DNA of 64,000 bases from Mansonella perstans. Lineage: Eukaryota > Nematoda > Chromadorea > Rhabditida > Onchocercidae. Below, piece by piece: positions 1-11,553 of the stretch; the first letter of the stretch is position 1, and the number at the start of each line of letters is the position of its first letter. The DNA lies in assembly GCA_037074765.1 (NCBI GenBank), contig JBAMDO010000217.1:1-64000 (forward strand). Reading direction: 5' to 3'. The position numbers and the translations under genes are program-made. The notes beneath the pieces were generated by a model that saw only the letters and a list, made by a program, of their open reading frames with translations, ran no database searches and was not told the DNA's origin.

Positions 1-153
1 ATCATCGAGAAGTAGCTTTCTTTGAATCTTTTTTTCTGAATATTAACGAGAAGTAACTTTTTGAATCTGATGCATCGTTTTCTATAGCATTGTGGTCCTG
101 TAAAAATCATGCGTGTTTGAGTCCTTATGTAAGATTTCGAACTTTTTTTTCAG

Positions 154-1369
154 CTAAAGTTTCGTCCCTTTGATTACTTATACAGACATCCGACACTGAA
201 AAAAATCCGTCGTGCAAAAGTTGTTGATTGGTTCGTCCGGTGTCAAGAAGATTTTGAAGTCAATCATGAAGTGCTATATCATACGGTCAAGTTATTTGAT
301 CTCTATATGTGTGCTACTAACAATATGGAACAGTTTGACTATATCGGAGCAGCTGCAATGATTGTAGCAGCAAAACTAGATGTATGTTAACGATTAATTA
401 GCTTTAGTTTATTTGGGCTCAAATACCGAGTTCAACTTTAGTTTAATTTGGTAGATAGTTGTAGCATAGGAATTAAGGTAACATATTTGCTTGGCTGGTA
501 TTAAATTTTGCAGAATTTTAAGCTTAACTGTTTTTTGGATATTTCCATAGTTCATAAAATCCCTTCCTATCATTAATTTTTCAGCAACAAGGTCCACCTC
601 TTCCAGATGATTTCATAAATCTTCCCATCGTTGGAAGAGTTAAAATAGTTAACAATTATGAACGGCATATCTTGGCCGCGCTTAATTGTGATATCAATTT
701 CCCGCTTTCGTACCGTTTTTTGCGACGTTATTCTCGTACGGCTGGTTTGGATATGCAAACACTTACTGTGGCACGTTATGTGCTGGAAACATCGCTGCTT
801 TTCTATGAATTTATCAGCGTTCCGGACAGTTTAATGGCTGCCGCAGCTTTACTGCTATCTATGAGGATGATAAGTGTTGGAGAATGGGTATACTTGCTTC
901 AAAGCGGTTTCATTTTTTCATATTGTATAACAGAATTCAATAATAGAATATCATACTCAATTTCAGTTTAAATATTTACAACATTGAGTTTTGCAAAGAT
1001 AATATTAACTCATTTCTAGTCAACGAAATTGATCAAATATTCTGGCTATAAAATGGAGCATGTTGAGCCACTTATGTGGCGTTTAAATCATATGATGAGG
1101 ATGCGATCGAAAGTTTATCCAGCATGCATAAGCATAGAGGAAAAATACAGCCATCCGTAAGTCTATAATATACAATGAGCAGATTTTCTTGACCCTTCGT
1201 TACCTTGACCAGTGACCAGCTGTTGTCATAGTGATAAAACCACCATGCAATATTTTCCAGGATTTTCTACAGTGCTGCCGAAATACAACTTCTTCCAGAT
1301 AAACGCCCTCGTAATGAACCAGTTGGACCACCCATAGGCCTTGGTTTCGAAACTGTAGAATTTATTTGA
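154..1369 (+). CDS. CCNB3: G2/mitotic cyclin B3, C-terminal part (5' end outside window)
   Basis: Cell-cycle cyclin that activates CDK1. Four exons are visible: 154-381, 585-887, 1020-1156 and 1261-1369, all phase-consistent, ending in TGA. The first exon starts at an acceptor inside the window, so the N-terminus, destruction box and the first cyclin-box helix lie upstream and are not seen. The cyclin box is clear: VVDWFVRCQEDFEVNHEVLY followed by VKLFDLYM, then AAAMIVAAKLD. The second cyclin fold covers exons 2 and 3 (NYERHILAALNCDINFPLSY). The C-terminal motif KYSHPIFYSAA resembles the KYSHPVFFEVA of vertebrate cyclin B3, which separates it from cyclins A, B1 and B2. The C. elegans counterpart would be cyb-3. 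It is convergent with CNTD1. Confidence 0.9.
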
Positions 1370-2280
1370 GGCATATCAATAATTGACTGGTCAGAAGGCA
1401 AGAGCTGCAGCGAAGATAATAATTCTTGTATAAATATGCTCATAATTATTCTAGGACGTACCACTAAAATTCAGAAATTTATTAAATAATTTAATAGGTC
1501 GATGAAACGAAAAACAAAGGACTTGGAAGTACTGCAATCTGGACAAATCTGACAAATGGTGGTTTCCAGAGAAAAATTATTTTTTTTTGTTAATGAAATG
1601 ACATAATTTATATCTGGATTCTGATGATACGTTTTAGGATAACCATGATTATATTTTTGCAGATTATTTCCTGTTAAGTTCACATTATTTTAGTTTTTTA
1701 TATGATGTCATTACGCCGTTGCGGCACAAAAACGTTTATTAATACTTGTTACAAGTGCTAATTTTTTACATTCTTTCTCACTATAGCTGCAGTGTATCTT
1801 TCTTCTGGTTTTCCATGAAAACAAAAAACAAAAAAAAAAGAAAAAAACCAGCTGCTAAGTCTAGAGTTCAACCAAATAAAGCATTGTTAATATATTGCAT
1901 CTGACATTTACAATTTGAATATTTGAATTTGCATTTCATGAATGCTTCTGCCTATTTCTGCTGAAGTGCTACACATTTTTGGGATGAATTGTTTTTTTCC
2001 AGAACAATTTCATCAGATATTAATCAGATGAGTAATAACAAACGCAGAACATGTGGTATGCCCAAACTGGCAAAAAATAAAGCAAATGTGGATGTTTCTT
2101 CGAGTGAATATGTGGAAGAAAAATCTTCACACTATTTCATACTCTAGTATTGCTGATGATGCTAGTAGTTCCTTGCTGGCTCATAATGCATTCGATTATG
2201 GCAAGGCTCATGTCTGTTATATCAGTTACTGGGATATTGCTTATTCGGTGTAGCACGCGTGTAATCTGAAAAAATTGATC
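1370..2280. other. convergent intergenic region
   Basis: This is the 3' flank shared by the two converging genes. It is AT-rich with A and T runs. I see no convincing exon on either strand; short open stretches have no splice context or recognisable motif. Confidence 0.6.
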
Positions 2281-2893
2281 TTATTCTTCATCAATCGAAT
2301 GTAAAGCAATGAATTTTGAAAAGATTTGTGAAGCGATTTTTTTCTCAACAACTAGAAACTGGTAACTTACTTCATCAGCAGCCTGTAAGCCATAGGTAGA
2401 ACAGGCAGCAGTTACGATTACTCCACAGCCTAGCAAGAACCAGTCTGCTTGAATGCGACATAATTGTTCACTGAAACATGGAACATAAATTACTGTCGAC
2501 ATTTTTTGCTGGAACTATTAACATTTAAAATTGGGATAGCTTTGTTAATATTTTGTTAAATTCAATTCATAAATTGATTATACAAAGGAGTAAATTGATT
2601 AGAGCATATTTTGGAATACCAAGACCAGATTATGTTGAAGAAAGCATATGAAATTAGAAAATTTTAATTAAATAGCATTTGGGAAGTATATATTGGATCA
2701 TCTATGAGTTAATCTTAGCAAAAATGATGATTAAATTTGAAATAATTCAAATTCATTGTCTAATTGTTACATTATTGTTATTGCAAACATTCATTTTCAT
2801 CATAGAGCTAACCTAATGTTAACAAAAAAAAAAAAACAAAACTATATCATGTATCATTGTTATAAAGAAAAGCAATTCTTTGCAACAGTATGG

Positions 2894-2927
<34 letters not shown>

Positions 2928-5257
2928 TGAAACCGTGTAATGAGATCTGCTGATGGACCCCTCATATTGACCATCATTCGTTTGTACACATCGTTCCAAT
3001 GAATGAAAACACAATCCAATACTAGCAAAATATATTGCCAACAATCACCTGCTTCATCATTTTGCCTCCATTTTGTTTCTGTAATTATTACAAATAATTA
3101 TTATTAACTTTACTATTTCATTATTTCATATAACATATTTTTTTTTTATTATGTATGATAATAAATTTAAAAAAATTTCCCATTTAAATAACATCTAATA
3201 AGCTAATCTCTTTAAGATAAATGTTGCTCCCAAAATGATAATGAATAGACAGACCAAAGGTCAACGGTTCATAAAGAACTAATTTACGGTCCCACAATGG
3301 ATGATTGATTTGACGACTACTTTTTGGATTATCGAATTTCATAACTTGATGATGATCGAGTTTGATTTCAAATGCTAAAACTTACTAAGAATTTTAAACA
3401 ATGATTCGATATAAACAAGTGGAGTACGATGATAAATAGGTTCCCAATCGATCATTGTTAAGACACGTAATTCAGATCGTAAAACAGATTCTTCCGTATA
3501 AGCAAATCCCAAAGTTTTCAAACATAACATTACAGTTTGAACTGATAAACTCTACAAGAAATGAGAAATACAATTTAGGAGGTTAAAATTGAACGATGGT
3601 AAATTGAAATAATATTGTTTCGCTCTTTTTTCTTTCCTAAATGATTTCATGTAAAACAATTTACTAATTACTTCAGAAAGTATAATTGATAATCATTTTT
3701 AGATAAAATATTGTCATAGAAATAGTATCACGGTTAAACATAGATAGGTAGATGAATTCCTGAATCCATTACTGGAACTTCAAAACAACGCTTTTATAAT
3801 TCTCTCATTTAACAAATTTGTGCATTTAGAAGTATTAGTGTCAATTTTTGAAAAATTGTGATCACTTTTTATAAATTGGCTATAACGAAATAAAATGACG
3901 TGCTTATTAGCATTTATAAATGGAAACAGGTCCCAATCATTTATAACCATATCAGCAACTTTAAATTTTTATTTCAAATTAAAAAAAATGAGAAATTCAT
4001 CAAGTGAAGCACTTGCTTCATGATAGCTATGCATTTTAGAAGCAATTTGAATTGCTGAAAGCATGCGTAACGTTGTTTGACGTGATAAAGTTGCTTCGAT
4101 ACGATTCCATTCTTCATATTTTTTCCGATCTGATTGTTTTGAATTGTATACACTTTCATGCAATTGACTAACTAATTGCACCATGAAACTAAAAGTGATT
4201 TCATTCATAGACTAGAAGATCTCAATTACTATTGCAAAAATATTTTCATTGAAGATCAACACAATATCTCTATCTCATTATACTGATACGGTTTATTCAT
4301 ATTTCAGTACGATTTATTTGCATTTTAGTAAAAATACATGCAGTCCATGTTAAATATCATTGCTAATAAAAAGTTAAATTATTTCATTGATGTAATTAAC
4401 GCTGGATGATCTAAGAATTTTGTAACATTTTTTTTAGTAAAAAAATTTATGGTACCAAAATATTCCTCTTTTTTTCTTTTTTTTTTTTTTTTATTCAAAA
4501 GTTTGAAATATATTTTGCTTACTTATCAAATATTAACAATGCAGTGTATTTCACTTCCTGTGGCAAACGAAGTCTTGTACAAGCTGTAAAAATATATTCA
4601 GTGGACCGCGGTGTATGAAAAGCATGATCCCATTCATTCTGCAAGTTTACTTATGTAAACTGAATTACATAAAAGTAAAAATTTCAAATAGTCAAAAGTA
4701 TTATTTAAATGAAGAGTTTAACAAATCTTTCATTCCATCAATGCATTCAATTGTGAATTCACGAAACAAAGTAAAAACCTAAAATTAAAAAGAGAATTTC
4801 GTTTTAATTGATAACAAAATTAATCATTTTTCAATTACTTCAATCAGTTAACAGATCAAAAAAATTACAGCATCATTAATACGCCGATTATTTTCAGCAA
4901 CAAGAACACTAATCCAATCATTGTGCATATCTGGTGAAAGAGAAGCAGTTTGATCCGAAAAATCTGGATTCAATATTCGAAAAGTCTGAAAAATTTTCTA
5001 CCTTTTGCCTTCCTACCTAACATTCTGTAATGAAATGCAGTTCTCATAAGCAAGCATCCCGCTTATTCACAATAATTATAAAAATTTCAAAATATTCTGC
5101 AAAATTAAAAAATTCAATAAACTTACAAAAAAAAAAAAAAAAAAAACATTAAATTATAAAGATTCATATCATTTTTTCATGTTTAATTTTCATAAGTCTT
5201 TAATTCTCATACCTGATACGATTCAACACTGCTCTTTTGTTTTTGCGCTTCTGTCAT
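2281..5257 (-). CDS. CNTD1: CNTD1/COSA-1-type meiotic cyclin-like crossover factor
   Basis: Cyclin N-terminal-domain protein; animal CNTD1 and C. elegans COSA-1 mark and mature meiotic crossover sites. Seven exons, in coding order: 5257-5213, 4985-4869, 4638-4523, 4188-4017, 3551-3386, 3021-2934, 2470-2281. They sum to 894 nt (297 residues), against about 330 in human. Alignment from memory to human CNTD1 is nearly gapless. AENNRRIND matches the N-terminal helix, RSTEYIFTACTRLRLP the first box helix, TLRMLSAIQIASKMHSY the central helix, TLGFAYTEESVLRSELRVL the next, and IQADWFLLGCGVIVTAACS a late helix. The C-terminal 43 residues align without gaps. The donor of exon 4 appears to be GC (GAA|GCAAGT). 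The human protein has about 15 more residues between exons 5 and 6, so a micro-exon may be missing. Confidence 0.83.
2899..2926. repeat. 28-nt poly(A) run
   Basis: Uninterrupted A run on the + strand. On the coding strand of CNTD1 it is a T run lying next to the donor of exon 6 (GTTTCAG, then T). Length polymor­phism or assembly error is likely here. Confidence 0.9.
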
Positions 5258-5340
5258 GATATCAAATTATCAATACAAATTATGTAGAGAATTTCATAAA
5301 ATCTGGCAAATAAAACTCTCTAAAAATTTTCAAAATTTAA

Positions 5341-5625
5341 ATTTTTGAAATTTTTGTAAAAAATTTATAAATAATACAAAGATAAGCTTAAATTAGTAAA
5401 TAATTAATAGAAAAAAAAGTTACCTTTATTTGTAATTTTTGAAATTTTTGCAAAAAATTTATAAATAATACAAAGATAAGCTTAAATTAGTAAATAATTA
5501 ATAGAAAAAAAAGTTACCTTTATTTGTAATTTTTGAAATTTTTGTAAAAAATTTATAAATAATACAAAAATAAGCTTAAATTAGTAATAATTAATAGAAA
5601 AGAAAAAAAAAAAAGTTACATTTAT
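5341..5625. repeat. 94-bp tandem repeat, three copies
   Basis: Three near-identical 94-bp units begin at about 5341, 5435 and 5529, each starting ATTTTTGAAATTTTTG and running through GATAAGCTTAAATTAG. The third is slightly shorter and ends in an A-rich stretch. They lie about 80 bp upstream of the CNTD1 start, so they fall in its promoter or 5' flank. Confidence 0.9.
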
Positions 5626-5928
5626 TCGTACGTTAATATCTATACAATTTTTGTTTTATTTGTTAATAATTTAAAAGATAAATCTATTAGTTAAAAAATT
5701 TCCATTATCCATTGATGGTTACCACACGTAATTACTATCCCTTTATTTATATATCTCAGTTTTCACGTATTTACCGTCATTTTTCTCATCCAATCAAAAA
5801 CTATTGGCATAGCATTCCATGCATCTATTATCCATTTTCGTGTAACACATACAAACATACTGCTTCGTTTCTGTTGCAACAAATGAAACAAAGCACATTG
5901 ATGTTCTCATCATATACGTGCTTCTATA

Positions 5929-5956
5929 CATATATATATATATATATACATATATA
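5929..5956. repeat. TA dinucleotide microsatellite
   Basis: Short alternating TA tract interrupted by CATA, in the intergenic region between CNTD1 and the membrane-protein gene. Confidence 0.85.
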
Positions 5957-6079
5957 CGTGCATTCAGTCATTTTTCATGTTTGAAATGGATATGTACATA
6001 TTTTATCTCTTTAGGCTAATAACTTACTGTTGATTACTATGTTGCATTATTTGAAGGTTGTGTGTGAATTTATTACGTT

Positions 6080-6330
6080 AAGAATTGTAATATTTACATG
6101 TACATTTATCTACACTATTTACGTACTAAGAATTGTAATATTTACGTGAGAATTGTAATATTTACATGTACATTTATCTACACTATTTACGTACTAAGAA
6201 TCGTAATATTTACGTGAGAATAGTAATATTTACGTGAGAATTGTAATATTTACGTGAGAATTGCAATATTTACGTGAGAATTGTAATATTTACATGAGAA
6301 TTGCAATATTTACATACTGAGAATTGCGTA
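6080..6330. repeat. 20-bp minisatellite (GAGAATTGTAATATTTACGT)
   Basis: About ten copies of a 20-bp unit with small substitutions (TTGTAA, TTGCAA, TCGTAA; ACGT or ACAT). The first part also shows a longer unit in which the 20-mer alternates with GTACATTTATCTACAC, so a higher-order repeat precedes simple tandem expansion. Confidence 0.88.
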
Positions 6331-6482
6331 CACTTATCAACAGACTATTTGATGTTACTATTCGTAAATTGACAACGTAATCGCTCCTTCTACAAAGATT
6401 TCTTTTTTTGATTAAGCAAAATGAAATGTGCTTATTTAAAATATGTTTTATTTTGTTACATTCATCTGAATAAATTTTTGAG

Positions 6483-6597
6483 AAGAATTTTAAGTATAAA
6501 TGAGATACGTACGTCTACATAAGAATTTTAAGTATAAATGAGATACGTACGTCTACATAAGAATTTTAAGTATATATGAGATAAGTACATCTACATA
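6483..6597. repeat. 38-bp tandem repeat, three copies
   Basis: Units begin at 6483, 6521 and 6559 with AAGAATTTTAAGTATAAATG and end in GTCTACAT or a close variant. The first two are identical and the third carries a few changes. The array ends about 130 bp upstream of the next start codon. Confidence 0.9.
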
Positions 6598-6730
6598 TTA
6601 CATATCTCAGATATTCAATAATGTATACGAAATATGATTTATTTACTTCTCTTTGTTTTGGAAAATTGAAATTATTGAAAGAAATGAAATAAAGGAATTA
6701 ATTCTTGGACATTAATTATTTTAGATTTCC

Positions 6731-8598
6731 ATGAGCTTCTATTCACATCCAATGGCAAATTTTCGGAACAGGGATTTTCTATGTTCATGTGCTAAAACTG
6801 AAGAATCACGATATCTCTGGATTTGTTCACAGATACATTCTAAAGTAAGCTCTAATTTGACCACCTTAACCATATTTACCTTTATTTTCCCTGGTGATTT
6901 ATTTTTTACATTCAAATGTGTCCGAATATAAGTTTGGAAGTGAAAATTGGCAGTCTAAAATTGAGAAAACTCATGCAATTTACTTTTATAATATCATTAA
7001 GGCATTGCTATTCTAGTAATCTCAGAAGTTGCGTATCAACTGGCACTATTTTTAGATGGTTTTCTTCGTGGTGCAGATTTCAATGGTTATTTTCTCTCTA
7101 TCATTGTTCACACGCAAAATTTTTGAACCATTTTCACAGGGTTTCGAGCTTTATTATGCTTATCCTCTTTTCATTGGGTTCGTCACCTTTTTAAAGTTAT
7201 GGCAACATTAGCAGTAAGTTGCAGTCATTAATTAGATAATTTGGTTCACAAAATCAAGTGTCCTTAAAACTTGGCAAAAGTTTTTCTCATACTTCCATAT
7301 CTCGTAATCTTTTCTCATACCAAACTTGTTTTTCCAGAGCTCTCTTTGGAATCTGGGCACTAAAACTTGCGGACAGGATGCATGAGAATGGTGATAAAAT
7401 AAAGAAACGTAATGTCATTCTTCCTAAACTCCTCATCATTCCATCTTACATCATGCAGGTTTGCATAAATTTATGGAAGAAAAATTGATATGTTTCAGAG
7501 CTTTTTACGGAAGCAAACGTCTCTTGGAATTTATGTCTAAAATGATTTGGAATGCATGGGAATTTCCCACATTAGTAACTGGGAAGGATTTGCAAGCCTA
7601 TTCTGTTAATAGCTTATTAATGGTTGTTAAAGTCTTTAAAATTTTCAATTTTTGTTTAAAAGCTTTCTGCTTAAGATTGGTTTTGTGATTTTCTCGGCGT
7701 GTGGAACTTTAAATTATTTGCTAACCAATATGTCGTCCTTTGTGAAACAATCGCTGTCATTTCTTTTCTTTGGTATTTTAATTCCGACTTTGCTTATATG
7801 GCTTGTAATTTTGTACGTTATCGCCGCGGAAATTAATTACTTCATATACCTAATCAATAATTCGCATCATTGGCATCATACAAAGTATCGAATCCCCTTA
7901 TTAAACACACGTGCTTTAAACAATGGTAAATAAATCTTTTTATTATCAGCTGTTTGACGGGTTATTAGCCTCAACTGATTTGACTTGAAGTTTTTGAGAA
8001 TATTTTTTCACTACTGTTTTGTCATATGCCGAAATTTGATAGAAATACTTTCTAAAGTGTGGGAGTAGGAAATTTGATAGATGAAAGAAATTTGTAGATT
8101 CAGCTCTAATATAAATTAGTAGATTTCAAATTAACTTCAGTTCGAAGTAACACTGTCTTCTATATTTCCAGATTATTTTACAATTTACACTTAGCGCTCA
8201 AATTGTAGATAGGCGCCCTCCTGAAAAATCATCTTCATCATCAAGAAGCCATCTTGCTACGGATATGCTGCGCGAATGTGAGCCATCGAACTCAAAAACG
8301 AGAAAGTCGCAATCAGTTCTTACTCTTAGCAGGTCAGAAGCTTTATTTGTCTCTCGTTCGTGCTTCTCAGTCTTCACGTTTTAAGTTTTTGTTTGCAATT
8401 CCCAGTAGAAATTTCAGTGGGTCAAGAAAAGTGTGTAGTAATGTGGAAACCAGAATTGAATTGATGCCTCCTATGCACGCAGTTGATAATACGGCACCAT
8501 GTTTTCCGGAATATTCACGAAAGAGTATCTCGATCACCAATCCTCAGCTCGACACTGTTCCAGAAGAATCCTCAAAATCCATTGATTCTTCGCCATGA
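6731..8598 (+). CDS. uncharacterised multi-pass membrane protein
   Basis: I do not recognise this protein. A phase-consistent model uses exons 6731-6844, 7140-7195, 7338-7390, 7459-7622, 7676-7884, 8195-8332 and 8406-8598 (927 nt, 308 residues). Hydrophobic segments are AYPLFIGFVTFLKALFGIWA, then IGFVIFSACGTLNYLL, then FLFFGILIPTLLIWLVILYV. A Ser-rich hydrophilic tail of about 100 residues ends in DSSP. The basic segment between the first and second hydrophobic blocks (GSKRLLEFMSKMIWNAWEF) may be a loop. The N-terminal exon is Cys-containing and has no signal peptide. Exon 1 and several small introns (53-73 nt) are the weakest parts; another hydrophobic open stretch at about 7009-7112 could be an alternative exon. 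A nematode-restricted tetraspan-like protein is possible but unproven. Confidence 0.5.
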
Positions 8599-11553
8599 TA
8601 TGATTTTTTCTAAATTCTTGGCAACAAAGTAATGCATCCCTTACTTGTTAAAAATGTCATTTGAAAAGTGTTAACACTTCTGAATGATTGTTCATCGTAG
8701 TTAATCTTGAGTATTCAGCACTAAAAATTCCATAACATAAGTAAGCAATTGTAACTGATAGAAACGAGCAGTTTTTTCCAGCTGAGTATCTAACTTTTTT
8801 CATAAATATTAATGGTTTTGCAATTAATCTTTTTTTCTATTTGATTTGTGTTTTTTTTTTTTTCGAAAATTATGCAAACCTATCCTTTCTTGCAATTATG
8901 GAAACTGTTATTTTGAAATGATGTTCTGTAATCATACTTCCTTGTTGATAAATGTTGCTTCTTTTTTTGTAATAGAAAACGACAGCAAAATTATTGCCAG
9001 TGGATTAGAAGTTTCCGAAATTTGTTCTTCAGTTCGCTAGCAACGGGGATCATAATTGTTGTAAAGGTGGTGTTTTTGTGCAATAATTATAACTGACACA
9101 TTTAGTCCTGATGATATCTGTCATGCATAATTCGGTATCTCATTAAGTTGCTACAGAAACAAGAAATTTGAAGTAACGAATGATCTAATTATCTAGTGCC
9201 GTTTCTCTCATTCTCAAAAATCCGGTTTCGATCTCGACAAATTCATTCAACTGATGTATTTACATTTCTGTATTAGAAACTTCTGTTCACACAAGTTGCA
9301 CGTGGATTATTACTTAACGATCAAAACGTTTTGAATAGAAAATGTACTTAATTTCCTTATGGTAAATATTGCGAAAAAAAGAATGACATTGCATATTTAC
9401 TTATTTTTCAGATTTTTCATCTCATTTAACGAATTCAGCCAAATTGTCTTGAAGGTAAAGAAATACAAGCAAACGAAAAAAAAGTTTTTTTAAAGTAGAT
9501 ATTTTCTAGCTAGTTCATTTGTCAATTTTTTTATTTTCTATTTGAAATTTTACATTTTATACGAATGAAAAGGGAAAGAAACCCCACAAACGATTTATTC
9601 ACTCATTATTAATATCAAAAGTTTTTGAACAAGTGACTTGGGCATTTTTTTTTGGTCCATAAGTATCTGTCGATGGAGATTGATTATTTTACAATGAGCA
9701 AAGAATTTACATGACTTTTTTTTTATTCGGCTTTTCATTCAAATTCAACTGGAATAGTCTATTTCATTAATAAAACATCTAGGTAGCATTTTTTTTCTTA
9801 ATTTGCTCGTAAAAGGTACAGAGTAATATTTTATTCGTATTATTTGGAATACTCTTGTATATTTCCTAGTGAAAAGTCAAAATACCAATAAAATTTAAAA
9901 GGTTTTTTTTTTTTTTTTTCCGGTTTTCCAATATATCCTTGCATTTCCAACTCGGAACATATTCTAATTAAGTTTTAAGATGAAAAACATTATGCATGTC
10001 ACCTACTAATTGGCAAATTTTTGTTAACTTCAATTTATTAGTGAAATCAATTGAATGCAAGAATATGAAAAGCAAAAACTGAAATTTTCGGTATATTTTA
10101 AATTTCTCGATAATCACAACATGTGAAATATTGCGAATGAACATCTTCGATGAGCCTGAATAATATCTATCTATAATTCTAAATTATTGTTTGGATGAAC
10201 TTTAGTATGCAAATTACTTTTAATCTCTACAAATAACATTTTATTATTTTAAATTTAAAAATAAAAACAAACAGTATTATTAAATATATGTTCAATTTAT
10301 TATAGATTTAAGCTATTGTTTGCATGGTAAATTACTCCTAAAGGTGAAGTAATAAAGTATATTTCATAAGTAACCTGTCAGGAATGATATTTTTTCTGAA
10401 AAAAGATCAGCAATAGAAATTAAAAAAGAGTAATTTTAGTTTTATTTCAAATAGTTAACCATTCCATTTCATTTTATTTTTTCGTTCTTCGTTGTACTTC
10501 TAAATCTTAATAATGTCATCCTTTTATCATATCTTAACAGTTTGCAATATTTTCCAGTTGAATCATTATCATATGAAACAATATGCAAGGGATGAACTTT
10601 GAGCTATCATATTCTTGAAATCCGTCATTGATTTCTATATCAGATATTCTTTAAAGATTTTTTTCTTCGTTAATTTTTTAGAAAGTCCAACTAAATTTGT
10701 TTTTTTCGAGTTGAATTATTTTATTTAACGATAATTGGACAATGGTTCGATGAATAACTTGAAACATGAAATTATTTATTGAATGAATTCATCATTAGTA
10801 TGTACTTTTACTGTTTTTTTTTTTTTTTTTTGTTTGATTAAACTGAATTTGAGAATTGCTTTACCAAGCAGTTCTGCTGCCCATATGAAATTTCAAATTA
10901 CTACGATCATTAATTGATGATTTTACTTAAAACTTATTTTGAAAAAAGAAATTTAAACAAATCCGTCTTTAGTGATACCTTTTATGACTATGAAATGAGA
11001 AAGGTTACAATTAATTAAATTTATAATTTCGTATTTTTCATGTATGTTTCGCTTCAGAAACAATCTTTCTTTCAAAAAAAAATTTTTGTTTCCTGATACA
11101 TTATTAAACATAATTAGCCTTAGGCGCTTCAAATTACTTCAATTCATTTCATAATTCCATTCCTTTTTTTATATCGGAATTAAAATCCAAGAGTTCACTA
11201 AGTTATAGTTACAAATTCCAATTTTTTTTGTTCTTAATTGAGCTTAGAAAATTACATTCTTGCTTTGATAATCAATGTAGTACAATTAACATATGATATG
11301 TTTGAGATAATTGATATATTTTTCGTTTTGAATAATTTTATTAAATGTTACCATTCGGTAACCAACTCGTTTGATTTTTATGTTCTATCAATTCTTTTGT
11401 GCTAAGGAAAAAAAGCTTTTTTTATTAGAAAGAATCATATTAATAAGACATAATGAATAAATATTACTTATTCTTAAGAATACAAAAAAGGCTTATAATG
11501 ATAATAAAAAAAAGAAAAAAGTATTGTAATAATAATTTTTCATTTGCAACACT
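8599..11553. other. gene-poor intergenic region
   Basis: Nearly 3 kb of AT-rich sequence with many T and A runs. I found no exon with splice signals and recognisable protein on either strand, and no obvious tandem repeat or RNA gene. Confidence 0.6.

Noticed and set aside
2053..2253. Plus-strand open stretch between cyclin B3 and CNTD1
   Set aside because: Low-quality composition, no splice context and no motif.
3180..3377. Minus-strand open stretch reading FEIKLDHHQVMKFDNPK and on, near CNTD1 exon 5
   Set aside because: It looks protein-like, but its acceptor lies about 10 nt from the exon 5 donor, too short for an intron, and it does not match CNTD1. A micro-exon within it remains possible.
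4720..4790. Exon-like stretch on the minus strand (VFTLFREFTIECIDG) inside a CNTD1 intron
   Set aside because: It has no in-phase donor, and joining the flanking exons directly aligns to human CNTD1 without gaps.
7009..7112. Hydrophobic open stretch (IAILVISEVAYQLALFLDGF) between exons 1 and 2 of the membrane-protein gene
   Set aside because: Tempting as a membrane segment, but I could not splice it in phase with both neighbours; left out of the model.
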